DNA of 64,000 nt from Melampsora larici-populina 98AG31 (lineage: Eukaryota; Basidiomycota; Pucciniomycetes; Pucciniales; Melampsoraceae), in the NCBI RefSeq assembly GCF_000204055.1, contig NW_006768767.1:1408498-1472497 (forward strand). Reading direction: 5' to 3'. This document shows, piece by piece, positions 47,680-58,319 of the stretch. The translations under genes were made by a program, and so were the position numbers. The notes under the pieces were generated by a model, which did not search any database, was not told where the DNA came from, and saw only the letters and a list, made by a program, of their open reading frames with translations. The stretch's first letter is position 1. Each line of letters opens with the position of its first letter.

Positions 47680-50600
47680 AGGACCCAGGCATGCACTACA
47701 TGAACATAGTCCCCAAAATTGGCCCAAAAAAAGCCAAATTCCGACGTGCTCCAGGCCGGATTCCGACCGATTTGGGGAGTCTCATATGTATACTAAAAAA
47801 AAAATCCGACAAAATTTGTGACTATCATTTCTTTCTATACCAGCAGGTCACAAACAGATGTATTATGTATCTACAATTTATATACAATCTATTTTTTCTT
47901 GCTACGTTGACTAGCAAGGTTACAATTGAAGGTTTTGATATTGTAATCTGAAGATGCCATTGCATCTACCATCTGACTTATACTTTCTGGCAACAAAACC
48001 ATCCCCGAGCGCGGCTCATCTAAGTTGGAACCTCTTGTTTCAGGGAAAAGATAGTGAATTTTTGAAGCTTCGAGATGAGCAAACATGTACTCGTGAGGCT
48101 TTCCAGAAACATATGACATAGCAATGGGCATGTCTGGTTGGTGCGAGTAAAGTTGGGCTGAGATGTAGGAGAGCTTGTCTCGCTTCGTAGCACTTGCGAC
48201 CCATCGATGTTTATCATTGATATATTCATAGACTGCCAAAACTTTACCAATGTAAAGTTTCTGAACCAAACATGTTAATGTTATATCATTTGAAAATTGA
48301 TCGACATAAACTCACATTGTTACATATTGCCAGGAAGAATTTCATTGGCTTGATGGGATTTGTGACAGAGATCACACCATTTCCAACCAACCAGCTCATA
48401 TCGCGACTGGTTGTAGTATTCCTTTGAACATCAGCCAAGCTCAGCTTGACATGAATGTTCCAGCGATGCATGCGGGAAATCGACGAATCAGTTGCTGTGT
48501 TGGAATCTTTGACTAGCACAGCAACAAGCTTGCTACACTCGCTTGGCGATAAGGTATCAGTGCTGGATACAGACCCAATGACATCGTTCAAATGCTTTCT
48601 CTTTCGTTCGTTTCCGTGTTTCTTTTTTACTTCACTATCATGCTTTTGACGAATCTCGACAATGGACGAGATGTTTAAAGCAGTTCCAGTGCTGTTGGTG
48701 AGTCTACACAATGCGTCAGTCGCTCACTTATCAGCTTCTTTGTGAGTTTGCTCATCGGGCACTACAAGTAAAAGATGGCCAGTAATCAGTGAATGGTATG
48801 GTATTGGGTGAAGAGGAATTGAACATACATGGGGTGTTCAAAAGATCAGACAAAGTGAGGCGTGCTCGATTGAGATGAGTTTCCACCACCGCATTCTCGT
48901 CGATCTCAGTGAGTTGCACATCCAATTTTTGTCGCTCCCCCATCATTGCGGCTGCAGTCTCAAAAACTTCGCTTTCGTCGGTCTCGGACGGGTCGAAACG
49001 ATACACTACTTCAATGTCCCTTGAACGACTTTCAGAAATGTCTGAGATGCACAGAAAGATGTCAGCTGCAATGGGAAGAACACGAACCACAGATAGTACA
49101 CTCAGAAATACCTTCAGTTTGAGATGGGTCGGGTTGTGTGTCATTGTCGAAAATTTCCAAGTCGGTGGGAAGATCAACTGAGTCATCTATGGCATCAGTT
49201 GGTACATCCATACCACAAAGACGTGCGAGGTGGGTTGCTCGCTGTTCAGCAACTGAAAGGTCTTCGCGTAACTCGTGGTCTGAAGGAAAGTAACCAAGAT
49301 CGCCAGTGGGTTTGTCACCCTCGTCTTCAAAACAGTGCTTGTATCCCGCGTGTATATGTTCAGAACTAGGAACTTTGAATGTCCCGGTCATGATTCCCTT
49401 GATGATCGCAAAGAGCTTGGGCACGAGCTGACGGGCATCCAAAACTGTGAAATTGGGTGAAATGATACGTAGCAAACCGAAGAGGTGTTCACACATCTCA
49501 GTGCCATGTTTCCATGGGAGGAGCGGGAATTCGGGATAGTATTCTCGGTGTGATATTATAAGTGCTATCAGTGATTCGGCAAGCTGGGTGAAAATTTTCA
49601 AACTCTGAGGCGAAATTCCGTTCTTTTCGGGGGACATCATTGAGCCAGTCTCCTGCTTTCGCTTTTGAAGATAGCTGTTCCATTTACGAAGAAAGAATGC
49701 CGCAGTCCATGCTGATCTAACACGTTCACTGTGTCCCATGTGACGATTTAACCAGGCATCACATAGCTTGCCGCACACAAAAAGATAAACTGCAAGACCA
49801 GTTCCATCAGAAAGGTTCAAGGCAGCTTTGACTGTTTCGGAAGAAAACGTCCGATATGCCCGTCCGTCGTCTTGCTTATCCGAGTTGTGTACATCGTGTT
49901 GGTAAAGTGGCGAGTTTTCAGATGTCAGAATTTCAGTCAGTTGACCAATTCCAAAGTAGAATCGACCAAATGCAAGACATCGAGCACCTGACAAGATCTG
50001 GTTGGCTGCAGTTTTTCGAGCATGCTTGGGATCTTGAACAGCCACAATTTGTCTAGGTGGCTGACCAATCAAGGGCACGTGAATCTTGACTCCTAGGCCA
50101 ACAAAAGAAAACGAGAGTGTTTCATTTGCTAGATTTGCAAGCATTGCTTGGGCCGACAATTCGTTGGCTGCGCCATCTGAGCCAATTGAGAGAATATTAA
50201 GACCGGCCTTCTGGGCCAGTGAGATGGCTGTGTCATGTAAAGTCAGGATATCTTCACTCTTCTCATTGTTATAGCTTGCCAGCATTGCCACTACAAAGGT
50301 TGGTACGTTTGGAAGTGGAACCTGGATGGTGTATGCTCGTACCTGTTCAATATTTGAGAACCATTGAGATCAAAAAGGGACAAAGGGACTATCAATAAGA
50401 GATTTGTACGTACCTTGGTGCATAAAGAATCATTTTCCAATATTGATTTGACTTTGGCTTGTAAGTCCTTGGCACCACTGAACGCAACATCACCCCCTTG
50501 AGCTCCTACTATACAGCCATTATAGACGCGGAGAGTCTTTACACATACTGTCTGATCGGACCCCAATGCAAGTGGACCATTGTAGCCCAGCTTTTTGATC

Positions 50601-52294
50601 TGTTCAGAGATGCGTACAAAGTTTGAGAGGTCGAGTCCATCGGCCAACTGCATTCCACTTAATCGCTGTGTTTCCCGCAAGCTTCGAGCGTCTCGTGAGT
50701 GTAGATTTGCTCGTACAAAACGACCAGCGGCGGGGCTGATTGCCCATAGAGTCATTGTAAAGTCGTCCCATGGTTGTTGAACCCTCAATCCGCGAAGTGA
50801 TTTTCCGTCCTTTTCGCGTGTGGCTCGTGATGCAACTGCTTTAACAAGTCCTTCAAAAACATCCATGTTCTTGAACAATCCAGCTGAACCGTGGGTACCC
50901 AGAGTTGACCAGAATCGTGGATCGCCTGAGTTTGAGAGAGTTTCTAAGGATAGATTGAGGTCGCGTAACTCTTTGTACTGTTGCATCCGAGGATCAAAGC
51001 CAGTACTTTGCATCAAGGTGTCTTGTATGTGCTTCACGGCATTGCCTTCGGCATACTTTCTACTGACTGCTTTTCTAAATGATTTGTCCTTACGCAACTC
51101 CCAACACGGATTACAAACAGTGGCATGTCTTGCATTCGAGGTGGGAACAAATTTTGTGCATTGGGTGGAATGTATAGTTTTCAGTTCACCTTTTCGATCG
51201 ATTCTCCAGGTCGCTTCAGCTTGAAGAACACTTTGTAGCTGAGTGACTTGCTTAGTGGTGAGTTTGCTTTCTTCTCTAGTCTTAAATAGCTCTTCACAGA
51301 CTACCCATCTTGGACGGCTACCATGGTATTCTGAGGGTGACCCAAGGATGCAGTCGATAATAAGGAAATCAGTATCCGGTCGAACCCACGTATCATCATT
51401 CATTCCGGCACATGGAACACCTTGGATTTGACTCTTTGGCTTTGGACAAGGGTTTGCTGTGGGAACCGCGTCTTCTGCTGGTCTCTTTTTGAAGAAGTCA
51501 GTTAGTGGTCTGGTATTTTTTGGTGCGTTTGTTATTGTGATACATTTGTCTGATGGAGGTCACATGTCTTCATCAGTGTTTGTCACATATTGTTTGTATC
51601 TTTCAAGTGTGATGATATAAAGAGAAACTCACCACTTTTCCAGTGATCATTCACAGGCTCCGTACGGCCTTGTGACATCTTGATTCCACGAGCACCACAG
51701 TGACAGTAAAATAGTTTATCTCCATTGATAGGCTCAAATTGACAACGGGTACATTGAGAAGTTGGTGTGTTGGCTGGGCAACGTGCCATGAGGGCTTGAA
51801 TAGTGCTGGGGCCTTTGGTTTTAGGAAGCATTTTACACGCTTGGAATGATGAGTTTTTATGTAGATTAGATAGACTGTGGATTGATTTCTTGAAGCAATT
51901 TTGATAAATTGAGATTTGTGTGTTGAAGTTTTTTTCAAACCAGATTTTAATGCATTTTGCTGCATTCTACAGCATTTTGTGAGATTTTACTCTATTTTAC
52001 TAGATTTTACTGAATTTCATGGGAATTCAATAGATTCTTGCTGGCATTTAGAAATCTGTAACCCTTATTTAGCCTAAGACCCTATCACTTCCGGACAGAC
52101 TTCTGACCTTGTTGGACTTTCAAAAACCGCCCTTTGCGTGGACTATGATCCTGCCAAATTTTTTTTGGTGGGGACTATCATTTTTTGTCTCATGTGAATT
52201 TCCGTCCTATTTTGGGGAGTATCATTTTGCCTGTTTTGGCCCAAAATTCCGCCCTAAGTGGGGAGTAACATACCATAGAGCATGCCTGGGTCCT
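47680..52294. mobile_element. Complete-looking 4.6-kb DNA transposon, 8-bp target duplication
   Basis: Ends AGGACCCAGGCATGC at 47680 and its exact inverse GCATGCCTGGGTCCT at 52294, flanked by identical 8-bp repeats gtaaaagg (47672-47679 and 52295-52302). Both subterminal regions carry several copies of a motif like ttggggaGTaTCAT (e.g. near 47775, 52165, 52210, 52260), plausible transposase sites. One long multi-exon gene fills the interior on the minus strand. An 8-bp duplication points to the hAT, P or KDZ (Kyakuja-Dileera-Zisupton) range of families. Confidence 0.85.
47889..51831 (-). CDS. Transposase-like protein of the 4.6-kb element (RNase H-fold candidate)
   Basis: Multi-exon gene read leftward. 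Exon 1 (from 51831) has a Cys-rich N-terminus (CTRCQF ... FYCHCGARG), probably zinc-binding. Exon 2 (about 51553-50413) starts with a PIP-box-like TRPLTDFFKKRP. Exon 3 (about 50342-49110) has LSIGSDGAANEL, then IVAVQDPKHARKTAANQIL, and CEHLFGLL, candidate D-D-E residues of an RNase H-like core in the order seen in P/hAT-type transposases and in a widespread basidiomycete family with DPKHxxKTxRN. Further exons lie at 49080-48840, 48770-48286 and to the stop at 47889 (C-terminal Lys-rich). Near 48725 an in-frame TGA is avoided only if a 36-nt intron (gtgagc ... caacag) is removed. Otherwise no lesion is seen. Confidence 0.6.
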
Positions 52295-52302
52295 GTAAAA
52301 GG

Positions 52303-55145
52303 ATCCTTGAAGCTCTTTTATAGTGTTTTTTTTAGGTTCAATATCTTCAAGATATGTACAAATTCTAAAGAAATCGGCTTAAAGAATATCATGGCTGTGC
52401 TAGACTCGGGTCGTGGATATGGTGATGCAATTGGTTTATGAGAAAGCAGTCTGAAGGAATTAAAGAAATCGCATAAAATGAAATGTGTGTATGTACAATG
52501 TATGTACTAAGCTTGGAGGGAGCGAACGGGCGTTCTTGGATAGTTTAGGAGATCACAAATCGGTCGGTCAGCTGATTTCTTCCTCCCACCCGAATCTTAA
52601 ACCTTGATCTTTTTCTGACTTAAAAGTTCAAACCATCTCTCTTTTAAACCTGTCAAGACTCAAAATGAAAAGAGTAGAAAAGAGTCATCTGACTTTTGAA
52701 ATTTAAACTTTAATTATTTCGTTTAAGTCCTAATTTTTACTGATCATCCCGGTGGATCGACCGGCTCTTTTATGTACATCCCGAATTAAATTCAAGCCGA
52801 GGCTGTGAAGAAACGTCAAGTTGGTGATCTCTCAAGTTGAGGAGGCGGGTGGGAGTATTTATACTCCATGCTCTCTTTCTACATCTTTCTTTTGCCGCAC
52901 ACATCCATCTTCTTCATTTCGAAAAAAAGAAACAAACCAATCATCTTTCAACTCATCAAAGAGGGTGTTTTTATTTTTTTAAATTTCATCTTCACAGCTA
53001 AATCACGATATATATCTTCATAAAAGATTTACAACCTGCAACAAAAGCATTTGGTATGTGCGTGATTATTTTGATTTCTTTAAAACTATAAAAATTGGGG
53101 ATCTTCTTTTACATATGTATGAGTTCTTGAGTCATCAAGATTTGATAACCCTCAGGCTCAGATGAATGTCGATCATAGATAGATATATCAAGGATTGACA
53201 ACTTTTTAAGTACACAGGATTACTGATTTTGTTTCTTGTCTATACTTCTTGATCTGTATATGATATTAAAGTAAAGCATTGCAAAGAAAACCTTCAAACA
53301 TCATTCCAAGCTTCCGAATTCCCCCGCAACCGAGTTTTACAGTAAACAACTCATCGAAGCTCGGTTGTATTCCGTCGGATCGTTCCATCAAGTTTCAAGT
53401 TGGTACGAATTTTTCATTCTTCTGATTCTTTTTTCCTCTACATAGTCTCAAATTTCTCTCTCGTTCTTGGTTTTTTTTGGGTTCTTAATCGATGATGATC
53501 AAGTTTTGCATATAAAGCTTTACGATCGAAGAGTATCAAGAAGATAAGAGCTTTTGAGATCGATAGATATCAAGTTTGGTTGATGATAATTAAATCAAAT
53601 CCTGCAGTCTCAAAAGATAACGTAACGTTTTTTTTTACAAAATCTTAACTAGTACCCTGTTTCATCTGTCTTTCAAACTTGATCGATGTCTTGGTATGGG
53701 TTTGTACGTAGAATTGAAGTGCAACGTGTTCTGAATGTAACACTCCACCCCCCCCCCCAAAAAAATGAATGTCGGTACATCTTCATGAGACTTTCGGTTG
53801 ATAGGATGATCTTCAGCATCAAGATAGGAACTTTAAAGTCAAGTTTTTTATATTGGTTTTCTCTAATCATGAACTATGAAGATGATTTTTGGATGAAAAG
53901 AGCACAGGATTCAACAAGGTAGGATGCTGGTTGAATGTTTGTGGAGAGTTTTGAATTCGTTTACTACATATCTCTTTCAAGCTCCTGGATGATACATATC
54001 CTGTGTGTGTGTGTGTGATTGTCGGCTGTTTGATGAAGTTGGTCAATGAGAATCGGATTGATGTTCTGAGTTGACGTCATGATTGAATTTAAAACTTTAC
54101 TTCAAATTCACTTTCTTGACTTATCCGAGTTATCATCGATCGAGAAGCATTCATCTTACCCCATCTTATACTTAATACATACTCTTACATCTCTTGGTTT
54201 CTTGGTTTCATCCATTTGACTCTACAAAAAGAAGTTAACAAGAAACTGTTTAAATTCAAATCGAATTGAATGTCAACTCTTTAAAACTTGTTGTGGATCC
54301 TCTTGACTTCCATCCTGATCGATTCTTCTTTCACTTCACAGACAATTTCTCATTTAAATCAGGACCTCCTTTGATCAGTTCTTACTTATACCTCATTCTA
54401 ACTGACTTGTCGTTGAGATACTCCTTTGATCTCAACTTCAGAATCAACCTATCACCATTTATGTAGACTACTGGTGCTTCTTAACTTATCACTCTGTACA
54501 TCCTCTTCGAATGATGATCTAATCCGATATACAAAAGATCATTGTTAGGAAAAGGCTCATTGTACAAATCAGAAAAAACCCAATTTCCATTCTCTGGTAT
54601 AATTTCATCATTCTTTCCTATCATTTCTGACCTCTTCTCTTCTGACATTTCTCATTTGAATTGTCACATATCAATCATCATTCCAAAGCTCAAACTCTCA
54701 AGAAGAGCCCATGATTGACATCTTTTGGTTTGTTTATTTGTTTTCAGCCCAAATCGAATTTAGCATCATCCTAAACTTCTAAGCTTACGGAACTCTGGCC
54801 TGTATCATCATCATCATCCATCCATCCCTTAATAAGGTTTTCTGTATCGATTCCTCATCCAATCCTAAAGAATACCAACAACTTCCCCAACAAAATTATA
54901 TCCATCATAATCTCTCGACAGTGTGAAATCCAATTGGACTCTTCTCATCCACCACTCAGATTAAAATCGTAATTACTTGAAAAAATGTCAGTCGGAATTG
55001 TTCTGTTCATTGAACTTGCAACTCTCATCAAATACTAAATCTTTGATTCTCTTTAATCTCATTTCTTAGATCACTTTGGCCTTTCTTGCACTATAAGTTT
55101 TTGTAAAAAGTAAAAGTGAATTTATCGATCAAAACTCATCACATC
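52303..55145. other. Upstream region of the 55146 gene, promoter and possible leader introns
   Basis: A TATA-like agtatttatactcc lies at about 52854, followed by C/T-rich sequence and several splice-like signals (gtatgtgcg near 53055; gtacga near 53402), so a spliced leader of the gene at 55146 is possible. A tatttatac promoter 2.3 kb upstream of the ATG would imply long 5' introns. No coding frame is supported; runs of c (53750) and (gt)n (54002) are present. Confidence 0.35.
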
Positions 55146-55781
55146 ATGGTATGTCCCCTTTTTTCCTTGGCTTGTCTGATAATGATGCAATAACTGATCA
55201 TGTGACCTATCCTATGGCTCAACGTAGCAGGCCGTATCAATTATTTGTGCATCCCCTCCGCTTCTCAAGCCAACGCCTATTCGTCCTGTTTGTAGAAGAG
55301 CAATTGAAGCTCAAGCAGAAAAAATCGAGGTCACCCCTCTCCAACCTCGACGTGCTGGTCCTACAGAACGCCGTCCGAGTATGCTGCGAGCTACTACTCT
55401 TGGTTTGTTCCTCTTTCTACCGAGCTTGACTGCGCTTCGTACATCAATTACTGACATGTTTTGCACATCACTCTTATCATAGACGGCCGAAGTTTAGAAG
55501 AAGTAATCCAAGCAGCTCATCGAGCATCACGGTATGATCAAGTTACAGTCAAAACACCTTCTACACCACAATATCAATCAACATCTTATACTTATCAATC
55601 AAGACCACATCTAAGAACCGAACGAAGAGAGTCATGGCATTCCAATTCAACAGATCATTCTTACCATCCTAATCCTCATCAACGTTCTCGTCCTTCTTCA
55701 ATGGATGATGTACAAGCATACGATTATCCTTATCAGTATCCAAGCCGACATGATTATTCATTGACTAGTCATCCATATTGA
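55146..55781 (+). CDS. Small hypothetical protein (157 aa) with an ATG-only first exon
   Basis: Exons 55146-55148, 55231-55402 and 55493-10 (that is 55483)-55781 join to 474 nt. The first coding exon is the ATG alone, followed by gtatgt; exon 2 opens AVSIICASPPLLKPTPIRPV and is basic (RRAIEAQAEKIEV, RRAGPTERRPS); exon 3 gives DGRSLEEVIQAAHRASRYDQ and then a Tyr/Ser/His/Pro-rich tail (DYPYQYPSRHDYSLTSHPY). Not recognised; mostly disordered with one short helix. The start is inferred from phase and context. Confidence 0.55.
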
Positions 55782-56921
55782 ATCATCTATCAGATCTCAA
55801 GTCTTTTTTTAAACTCTTTTACAATCTTTTATTTGCGAAACCGATTCGTAATTCTAGTTTTATTTTTGTTTTGACTGAATTTTTTTTTTCCCGTTTTGCT
55901 TGATCATTTTTGATACACATGCTTTTGTAAGCAAGAAGAAAAAAAAACACTAAAAAATTAAAACCAAAAGAAATTCATTTTACATGAAAGATTTTTTCTT
56001 GAATTTTTGAAAAATCATGTAGCTTACTTTTTCTTGGGGAATTGGGTAAGGAAATTGGATCTTTTTCTTTTTTTTAAAGGATAGGTTAGTTTTAATACTT
56101 TTTGGTTTTCATTTCTTGGGTTTAACTTTTATGATGAATGATTTCTTCTTGGATCGGTCTTGTTAAGTGAATCAATTATTCCCGAACATACAAATCAGAT
56201 TGGGATTTTAACTCTGTAGCCTTTGAATTTTAAGATTTAGAGTTCTTTATCTCTTGGTTTTGGGTTGTTCATAAGTTGAGTTTGATATACCAAGTGAAAT
56301 TAATGAGTAGCATTTGAAAAAATCACAAGGCTTGATCTTTTTCACTTATTATGAGATTGAGGCGAGTGTCAATGTCATCGCTTCTTGGTCAGGATCTCTA
56401 CAATTTATCACCACATCATCAAGAGAGCACAGCTCAACCGGACCAAGATGTGATGCTAAATCTTCCCCAATCGAAACATTAAGTCTTACTGAGCTATAGA
56501 TTTAGGATGTAATCATCAAAAGATTGTTCACATTTGTTCATGTAAGATCTTCTATAACACTAAATACATTCAGAAGATTTTAAATCCCCATCAACTTCCT
56601 TTGACACCGCAAAATCCATACCGCTTTATAAACATTTCTCAAGCTTTCCCTTTACATAATTCCAAATCATGTAGAGATCACCAAATCAAAGGTTTTCATG
56701 TTGGTAGTTCACTTTGACTGAATTTCTAGCACCATGAAGTGATATCAACTGATAAACGCCTCCATGACTAGACTTTCATGTGTCTAAGTAAGAATTATCA
56801 AGATCTCACTGATCATTAGACGTATTCCTAGACATTGTTCTTACATGCTACAAGATATCAGTCAAGACTGTGACGGAGTTAGACGTGCTGAACAGAGATA
56901 AGATAACTCACATCAAAGATA
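55782..56921. other. Intergenic between convergent genes
   Basis: T-rich then A-rich 3' flank of the 55146 gene, followed by the 3' flank of thymidylate synthase. No gene, repeat or RNA recognised. Confidence 0.55.
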
Positions 56922-58100
56922 TCACACAGACATGGCCATTTCTGAAAGCGACGATGACGAGAGAAGAAACAAAAAAAGTCAGTATAATGTGATATGGAAA
57001 ACCCATGTAGAATGTAAATTCACTTACCAATTTTAGGATGAGGATCATACTCGGAAATTTGAAAATCTTCATAAACGAACCCATCAATATCATGAACCTG
57101 TTCTCTAAGTTTGATTTTCGGAAACGGTCTTGGTTGACGATCAAGTTGAGTTTGAATAGGACCAAGATGATCATTATAAAGATGTGCATCACCTAATTGA
57201 ATGATCAATTCATAAGGTTCTGTACTTGTGACTTGTGAGATCATATGAACTAGTAAGGCGTATGAAGCTATATTGAAAGGTAGACCTAGACCTATATCTG
57301 CTGAACGTTGGTAAAGTATACAAGATAATCTTGGTTTGGGATTTTGATCATCTGCTCTAAGATTGATTGCATTCAAGAAAAAGTTGTGTGAGTTGAGATT
57401 TGAAATCGGTTTTTTTTTTTCGTAATGAATTGAAAAGGAACTAACAAGGTTACATAGAATTGACAAAACATATGACAAGGAGGAAGTGCCATTTTCGATA
57501 AATCGCTAGGATTCCAAGCCGTTAAAATGATTCGACGATCCGTTGGATTGGATTTAATTTTTTCAATACATTCTTTTAATTGATCGATTCCTTGATCAGT
57601 ATAATCATCTTGAAAAGTTTTGTATCGAGCACCAAAATGTCTCCATTGAAATCCATAGATCGGTCCTAGATCTCCTTCAGATCTTTGATCTAATCCAATA
57701 CTTTCTAAATACTTTTTAGATCCGTTTCCATTCCAGATATTCACTCCTTTGGATGATAAGTCTAGTGATGAAGTAGATCCTTTGATGAACCATAACAATT
57801 CATGGATAATAGCTTTCGTGAATACTTTTTTCGTCGTTAGTAATGGTAAGGTTGAATCTGTTAAGGTGAACCTGAGTTGTGGTGGTGCAAAGAGTGATCG
57901 ACTGTTTTAAAAGAGATTTTCTTGGGGTCAGAGTTTGGTGATGGGTTTAAAGATCGGTTTAGGTTTTGAGATTTTGAGATTTAGAAATGGATTCACGTTC
58001 CGGTTCCTGTTCGATCTGGTCGATGTTGTCCTTGATCTATGACACGTCGAACGAGGTCTAAGTATTGATGTTCTTCGTGTGGTTTGTTGGTTGAGGCCAT
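56922..58100 (-). CDS. Thymidylate synthase
   Basis: Four exons (58100-57997, 57901-57446, 57356-57028, 56941-56922) join to 909 nt, 302 residues, the usual length (yeast Cdc21 is 304). Conserved parts in order: [46 protein letters not shown] with the catalytic Cys at about 177; [31 protein letters not shown]; ending IEMAMSV, which matches the usual IKMxMAV tail. It makes dTMP from dUMP with methylene-tetrahydrofolate, the only de novo thymidylate source. The last coding exon is only 20 nt. It faces away from MCM5 across 219 bp. Confidence 0.96.
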
Positions 58101-58319
58101 GTTGAGAATCAAGTTGGTGGTTAGAGCTGAGTCTGCTTGTCCAATTCGGAGTGACCAGATCGCGCGGGGGTGTACCGTGTTGCAGTCGCGTACCCGCAGT
58201 GACAGTCTAACACAAATCTCCACTGCTCCATCATTTCAGCTTGATATCATCTAAACAAACCTTCATCAACTTATATCATCTCTCATCTAATCCTCAAATC
58301 TTAATTAAATTCACTCGCA
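58101..58319. promoter_or_regulatory. Bidirectional S-phase promoter (thymidylate synthase / MCM5)
   Basis: 219 bp between two divergent start codons. It contains ccaat (58141), a CGCGCGGGG block at 58161-58169 (E2F/MBF-like), and tcgcgt at 58186-58191, whose complement acgcga fits the MCB core ACGCGN. The rest is AT-rich, so the CpG cluster stands out. In yeasts both CDC21 and MCM genes are G1/S genes under MBF; regulation here is inferred. Confidence 0.6.

Noticed and set aside
48724..48726. In-frame TGA taken as proof that the transposase is a pseudogene
   Set aside because: A 36-nt GT-AG intron spanning it restores the frame exactly, so the stop alone is not decisive.
51850..52080. Tandem tttta-rich repeat as an independent element
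   Set aside because: It lies inside the right end of the 4.6-kb transposon and is loose sequence similarity, not a defined repeat unit.
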